Shown here: positions 60,456 to 64,000 of the stretch, piece after piece
Layout of the letters: each line of letters opens with the position of its first letter
Numbering within the stretch: position 1 is the stretch's first letter
Source of the DNA: Acidicapsa dinghuensis
GTDB taxonomy: Bacteria; Acidobacteriota; Terriglobia; Terriglobales; Acidobacteriaceae
NCBI RefSeq assembly: GCF_025685685.1
Contig: NZ_JAGSYH010000005.1
Location: forward strand, 248,001-312,000
Direction of reading: 5' to 3'
DNA length: 64,000 bases
Position numbers and translations under genes: made by a program
Notes under the pieces: generated by a model
Database searches by the model: none
Told to the model about the DNA's origin: nothing
What the model saw: the letters and a program-made list of their open reading frames with translations, nothing else

Positions 60456-61057
60456 TGTCTTCTGCCCATCTAACGCTTTGGTTCAACGAGCATTGGTTTG
60501 AGCTGATTGCCGCAGCAGTTAGCGCGCTTGATGTGTGGCTTGCGACGCGACGCAGCCTCATCTCTTGGCCCATTACAATCCTCGCCAGTCTGCTTTATGC
60601 GGAGCAATTTCGTGAGAGCCATCTCTACTCCGACATGCTGCTGCAGCTTATCTTCGTCGCCTTCGCCATTTACGGATGGTGGCACTGGCAGCAGGGCAAG
60701 AAGCAGGAAGGCTCTGTTCGTGTTGGAATTCCGTCGTCCTTAAGCTTATTGCGGGACGTCGCACTTGGCGCTCTTGCCAGCGTCGTTCTCGGCTACTGGA
60801 TGAAACACCATACTGACGCTGCCCTGCCGTGGTTCGATGCTGCACTGACCGGCTACAGTCTCGTCGGGACCTGGTGGGGCGCCCGTAAGTACATTGCCAA
60901 CTGGTGGTTATGGATCGTCGTCGACATACTCTATGTCGGGGAGTATCTATTCAAGCACCTGATTCTCACAGCCATCCTCTACGCTGTCTTCGTCCTGCTG
61001 GCTATGCTTGGAGTACGCGATTGGCAACGGGCGCTTCGCGCGCAACAGGCGACTTGA
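60455..61057 (+). CDS. pnuC: PnuC-family vitamin (nicotinamide riboside or thiamine) transporter
   Basis: The 200-residue membrane protein has seven or eight hydrophobic segments and the PnuC pattern: LEAAAVSAL-like first helix (FELIAAAVSALDVWLATRRS), ISWPITILASLLYAEQFRESHLYSD, YGWWHWQQGKK and NWWLWIVVDILYVGEYL. The last carries a W-x-x-W-x-x-x-D substrate motif. As far as I recall, Asn at the final position is typical for nicotinamide riboside and Asp for some other Pnu types, so a thiamine-like substrate is possible. It is a facilitator that relies on intracellular phosphorylation. Kinase gene coupled just upstream. Confidence 0.85.
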   Translation: MSSAHLTLWFNEHWFELIAAAVSALDVWLATRRSLISWPITILASLLYAEQFRESHLYSDMLLQLIFVAFAIYGWWHWQQGKKQEGSVRVGIPSSLSLLRDVALGALASVVLGYWMKHHTDAALPWFDAALTGYSLVGTWWGARKYIANWWLWIVVDILYVGEYLFKHLILTAILYAVFVLLAMLGVRDWQRALRAQQAT

Positions 61058-61103
61058 ACGTCTCACCCCAAGCCGGACCTCTATCGCAAACGGTTCTCAA
61101 GAC

Positions 61104-61967
61104 ATGCCGTCAGCAACAGCCAGCGTCGATCTCTTCCCGGTGCATTTTCCGCGCACCTTTAATCTGCAACGCCTCGGGCCATACGATCCAACCACTGAGC
61201 TGCATTCCGACTGCTTCCGCAAAGCTTTCTTCTATCGTGGTACTCCTGCGGCTATCGAGATTATCCGTTCCACCAAGGATGAAAAGCGGGCACTTGTGAT
61301 TCGAACTCATGGCGACAACGCCGACGAACTGTTAGCGGAAACCGCCGCGGACTTGCAGCAGGAAGATGGATACGCACAGTTTTCAACGTCGGATGCTGGC
61401 ATGCAACGGCTGCATCGATTGCTTCCAGGTTTACGAGTTGTTCGCGTGCCGTGGCTATATGACATGACGTGTTCTGCGATCCTGCAGCAGCGGGTTCGCA
61501 CGGTCGATGCCATGCGCGAATGGCGGAAGATCGCCTACCGTTATGGCACGCCTGCTCCGCTGGGTCTTCATGCATTTCCATCAGCTGAGGTTCTTGCCGC
61601 AGTGCCGCAGTTTGCTCTTGAGTCCATCGGAATCGACGCGAAACGCGCCAAGACGCTGCTTCGATTCGCGCGTGAAATGCGCTTTGTTTCTCTCAAGCCG
61701 GGCATGGACTTCGAACAGTTGCGGCAGACGCTATTGCGTGTCGCAGGTATCGGTCCATGGACAACGGAAACCGTGCTTGGTTATGGTGCAGGCGATACCG
61801 ATGCAGCGATACCAGGAGATCTGCATCTGCCGCGCATTGTCTGCTACGCGCTTGCAGGCGAAGAAGATGGTACAGATGAGCGCATGATGGAATTGCTAGA
61901 GCCCTTTCGCGGGCATCGCTTTCGCATCATCCGGCTTATTACCTCAGCCGGCATCGATCTCCCTTGA
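61104..61967 (+). CDS. AlkA-like DNA-3-methyladenine glycosylase (HhH-GPD)
   Basis: The 287-residue protein has a helix-hairpin-helix GPD base-excision fold. The N-terminal about 100 residues form a beta-domain as in AlkA, then FVEAILQQR-like helix (AILQQRVRTVDAMREWRKIAYRYG), LESIGIDAKRAKTLLRFAREM and the hairpin VAGIGPWTTETVL. The catalytic Asp is in IPGDLHLPR. It excises alkylated or other damaged bases. The ATG at 61104 is preferred; the frame is open to 61008 but that would overlap the pnuC gene. It follows pnuC by 46 bases. Confidence 0.87.
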   Translation: MPSATASVDLFPVHFPRTFNLQRLGPYDPTTELHSDCFRKAFFYRGTPAAIEIIRSTKDEKRALVIRTHGDNADELLAETAADLQQEDGYAQFSTSDAGMQRLHRLLPGLRVVRVPWLYDMTCSAILQQRVRTVDAMREWRKIAYRYGTPAPLGLHAFPSAEVLAAVPQFALESIGIDAKRAKTLLRFAREMRFVSLKPGMDFEQLRQTLLRVAGIGPWTTETVLGYGAGDTDAAIPGDLHLPRIVCYALAGEEDGTDERMMELLEPFRGHRFRIIRLITSAGIDLP

Positions 61968-62083
61968 GCGCCAGCACTCCATCCGTTTTTTGTCATGCGC
62001 CTGTCAGATAGGCGGCGAAGCTGCTGTGACATACTTTGGAGTGACTGATCGAACCGACCAGAGACTCCAGGAGACATATACCA

Positions 62084-63118
62084 ATGACTTATGTTGCCGA
62101 TGCAAAGCGCTATGACGGAGCACATTTCCGCCGATGCGGAAATTCAGGGATTGTTCTGCCGCCCATCTCCCTTGGCCTTTGGCAAAATTTCGGTGGTACT
62201 GATGTTTTTGAAACTGGACGCGCCATGCTCCGGCGCGCTTTCGATCGCGGCGTCGCGCACTTCGATCTCGCCAACAACTACGGGCCTCCTTATGGCTCGG
62301 CGGAAGAAAATTTTGGCGAGTACATGCGCAAGGATCTTCGCCCCTACCGCAACGAATTGATCATCTCAACCAAGGCAGGCTGGGACATGTGGTCAGGCCC
62401 ATACGGCATCGGCGGTTCGCGCAAGTATCTGCTGGCCTCACTTGACGACAGTCTAAGGCGCATGGGACTCGATTATGTCGATATCTTCTACTCGCATCGC
62501 CCGTGGTTTGATGTGCCACTGGAAGAAACAATGGGAGCTCTGGTGCAGGCTGTTCGCCAGGGCAAGGCGCTCTATGTCGGCATCTCTTCTTACAGCCCGG
62601 AACGCACGCGCGAAGCAGCAAAAATCCTGCACGGCGAGGGTGTTCCTCTGCTGATTCATCAGCCGTCCTACTCCATGCTTAATCGCTGGATCGAACACGG
62701 GTTGCTCGACACGCTTGAGGAAGTCGGAGCAGGTTGCATTGCGTTTTCGCCACTCGCGCAGGGCCTTTTGACCAATAAATATTTGAACGGCATCCCAGGA
62801 ACTTCGCGCGCCACGGCCGAAAATTCATCGATGCTGGATAAATTCCTGAATGAAGAAAACATCAGACGCGTGCGAGCTCTGAACGAAATTGCCGCAAAAC
62901 GTGGCCAATCTCTGGCACAGATGGCGATTGCATGGGTGTTGCGAGACAAACGCGTAACCTCGGCACTGATAGGCGCACGCAATGTCGAGCAGCTCGACAA
63001 CTCGCTTGATGCACTCAACAATCTTCAATTTACTGCAGCCGAATTGGGGGAGATCGATTCCTACGCCCAGGACAGCGGCATCGATCTCTGGCAGGACGCA
63101 CGCGAGGGCCGTGAGTAA
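62084..63118 (+). CDS. yghZ: Aldo/keto reductase, YghZ (L-glyceraldehyde 3-phosphate reductase) type
   Basis: The 344-residue protein follows E. coli YghZ almost line by line: SLGLWQNFGG, FDLANNYGPPYGSAEENFGEY (catalytic Asp and Tyr), IISTKAGWDMWSGPYGIGGSRKYLLASLD (catalytic Lys), YVDIFYSHR (His), GISSYSPERT, LIHQPSYSMLNRWI and VTSALIGARNVEQLDNSLDAL (NADPH site). It reduces aldehydes such as L-glyceraldehyde 3-phosphate or methylglyoxal with NADPH in the cytosol. A clear AGGAG lies before the ATG. It may be co-transcribed with the deoxyhypusine synthase-like gene 30 bases downstream. Confidence 0.93.
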   Translation: MTYVADAKRYDGAHFRRCGNSGIVLPPISLGLWQNFGGTDVFETGRAMLRRAFDRGVAHFDLANNYGPPYGSAEENFGEYMRKDLRPYRNELIISTKAGWDMWSGPYGIGGSRKYLLASLDDSLRRMGLDYVDIFYSHRPWFDVPLEETMGALVQAVRQGKALYVGISSYSPERTREAAKILHGEGVPLLIHQPSYSMLNRWIEHGLLDTLEEVGAGCIAFSPLAQGLLTNKYLNGIPGTSRATAENSSMLDKFLNEENIRRVRALNEIAAKRGQSLAQMAIAWVLRDKRVTSALIGARNVEQLDNSLDALNNLQFTAAELGEIDSYAQDSGIDLWQDAREGRE

Positions 63119-63148
63119 CATCAACGAAATCTCCGTATCTATCGCGGT

Positions 63149-64000
63149 GTGAGCTCAATATCCAATTCATCCGATTGTGATATTTTCGAGGATGGCAGTT
63201 TTGCCGTTCGAGGTGTCTCTTTGGCAATTAAGGAATTTATCAAGCATCATTACCGTCACTTCAATGCAGCCGCGCTGATTGACGCTGCAGAGGCCTGGGT
63301 TAAGCTGCTCGACGATGGCGGCAAGATGTTTCTGACCATGGGCGGAGCAATGAGCACCGCAGAACTAGGCCTTTCGCTCGCCGAGATGATTCGCCAGGAT
63401 AAAGTGCATGGAATCTGCTGCACAGGCGCAAACCTCGAAGAGGACGTCTTCAATCTCGTAGCGCATGACTTTTATGAACGTGTGCCCAACTATCGCGATC
63501 TGACGCCTGCCGATGAGCAGAAGCTGCTTCAGCGTCATATGAATCGTGTGACCGATACATGCATTCCTGAGATGGAAGCGATGCGGCGCATCGAAAATGT
63601 CGTGCTTAAGGAGTGGATGCGCGCCGATCAGGCAGGTGAGCGCTATTTCCCGCACGAATTCATGTACAAGATCCTGCTGTCTGGCGACCTTAAACAGTCG
63701 TATCAGATCGATCCGAAGAATAGCTGGCTTCTCGCGGCAGCCGAAAAGAACCTGCCGATGTTCGTACCCGGTTGGGAGGACTCGACCCTCGGCAACATGT
63801 ACGCAGGCCACAATATCGCCGGCGACGTAAAGATGGTGCACACTGTCCGTACCGGCATTGAGTACATGATGGAGTTGGCTGAGTGGTACACCAAGACTAC
63901 GAGCGAGACGCCGCTTGGTTTCTTCCAGATCGCAGGCGGCATTGCCGGTGACTTTCCCATCTGCGTCGTGCCGATGCTACATCAGGATTTGCAACGCGAT
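63149..64000 (+). CDS. Deoxyhypusine synthase-like protein, cut by the window end
   Basis: The open frame begins with GTG at 63149 after an in-frame stop at 63116 and runs off the right edge (284 codons seen). Motifs of the deoxyhypusine synthase family are KEFIKHHYRHFNAAALIDAAEAW, MFLTMGGAMSTAELG, GICCTGANLEEDVFNLVAH, YERVPNYRDL and FFQIAGGIAGDFPICVVPML. The catalytic Lys and active-site Trp/His region lie beyond the window. Bacteria lack hypusine and eIF5A, so bacterial members are thought to make polyamine derivatives such as homospermidine or to modify other targets. The start is uncertain because no good ribosome-binding site precedes it. Previous gene: aldo/keto reductase. Confidence 0.88.
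   Translation, partial: MSSISNSSDCDIFEDGSFAVRGVSLAIKEFIKHHYRHFNAAALIDAAEAWVKLLDDGGKMFLTMGGAMSTAELGLSLAEMIRQDKVHGICCTGANLEEDVFNLVAHDFYERVPNYRDLTPADEQKLLQRHMNRVTDTCIPEMEAMRRIENVVLKEWMRADQAGERYFPHEFMYKILLSGDLKQSYQIDPKNSWLLAAAEKNLPMFVPGWEDSTLGNMYAGHNIAGDVKMVHTVRTGIEYMMELAEWYTKTTSETPLGFFQIAGGIAGDFPICVVPMLHQDLQRD

Noticed and set aside
1-64000. tRNA, rRNA, IS elements, integrases or phage genes
   Set aside because: I read every gap and none showed a convincing tRNA cloverleaf, transposase or integrase motif; the window looks like stable chromosome.

Overview
The window reads as a continuous piece of chromosome from an acidobacterium, most likely of the Terriglobia (Granulicella/Terriglobus/Edaphobacter type). 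This is an inference from content: a didermic envelope toolkit (LpxB, Omp85, TamB), a TonB receptor with an N-terminal carboxypeptidase-regulatory domain, secreted GH29 and GH38 glycosidases, a Tat-type Gfo/Idh oxidoreductase, a large S53 (sedolisin) peptidase with Ig-like, chitobiase-like and 'PCRIADTR' repeats, and moderately high GC. I see no rRNA, tRNA, CRISPR array, insertion sequence, integrase or phage gene. The gene at each end is cut by the window edge.

Layout. 1-7.5 kb: the end of an M20 peptidase, an AraC-type regulator, a minus-strand pair (ROK regulator and Tat-exported Gfo/Idh oxidoreductase), a coupled VOC/MmcQ pair, and an ABC-2 exporter pair. 7.5-10.8 kb: a small unknown protein, an MFS transporter coupled to a protein with a Lys/Ala-rich tail, and an exported triple-BON protein. 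10.9-19.5 kb: a minus-strand, translationally coupled outer-membrane biogenesis operon: an Omp85 protein with about seven POTRA domains, a SurA-N-like chaperone without a PPIase domain, and TamB. Divergent from it (19.7-21.3 kb) lies an ECF sigma factor, a soluble zinc anti-sigma factor and shikimate kinase, all coupled. 21.4-26.4 kb: heme O synthase, DUF420, SSB, an exported unknown, frataxin and a WaaE-like glycosyltransferase. 26.6-30 kb: a Q/G-rich peptide, a LacI regulator preceded by a very strong hairpin, and homoserine dehydrogenase.

29.7-32.6 kb: a Cys/His-rich lipoprotein followed by a TonB receptor, possibly a metal-handling pair. 32.6-43.7 kb: sirtuin deacylase, quinone oxidoreductase, an ICMT-like methyltransferase, alpha-L-fucosidase, a DPM-like glycosyltransferase, a VOC protein, a WYL regulator, a YXWGXW-like protein, threonine aldolase, HemW and two convergent CPBP membrane proteins. 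43.7-53.6 kb: an MsbA-type exporter, an exported unknown, GH38 alpha-mannosidase, a catalytically degenerate M1-peptidase-like TPR protein and LpxB. 53.8-64 kb: the giant S53 peptidase, an APH-fold kinase coupled to a PnuC-type vitamin transporter, an AlkA-like glycosylase, a YghZ-type aldo/keto reductase and the first 284 codons of a deoxyhypusine synthase-like protein.

How it fits together. The strongest theme is envelope biogenesis and turnover: outer-membrane protein insertion, lipid A, glycan and core glycosyltransfer, and secreted glycosidases and proteases. The most interesting candidates for new biology are the seven-POTRA Omp85/SurA-N/TamB operon next to a cytosolic-ZAS-controlled ECF sigma factor, the pseudo-M1 peptidase, the kinase-PnuC pair, and the bacterial deoxyhypusine synthase-like gene. 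All functions are read from sequence motifs by eye; no database search was run.
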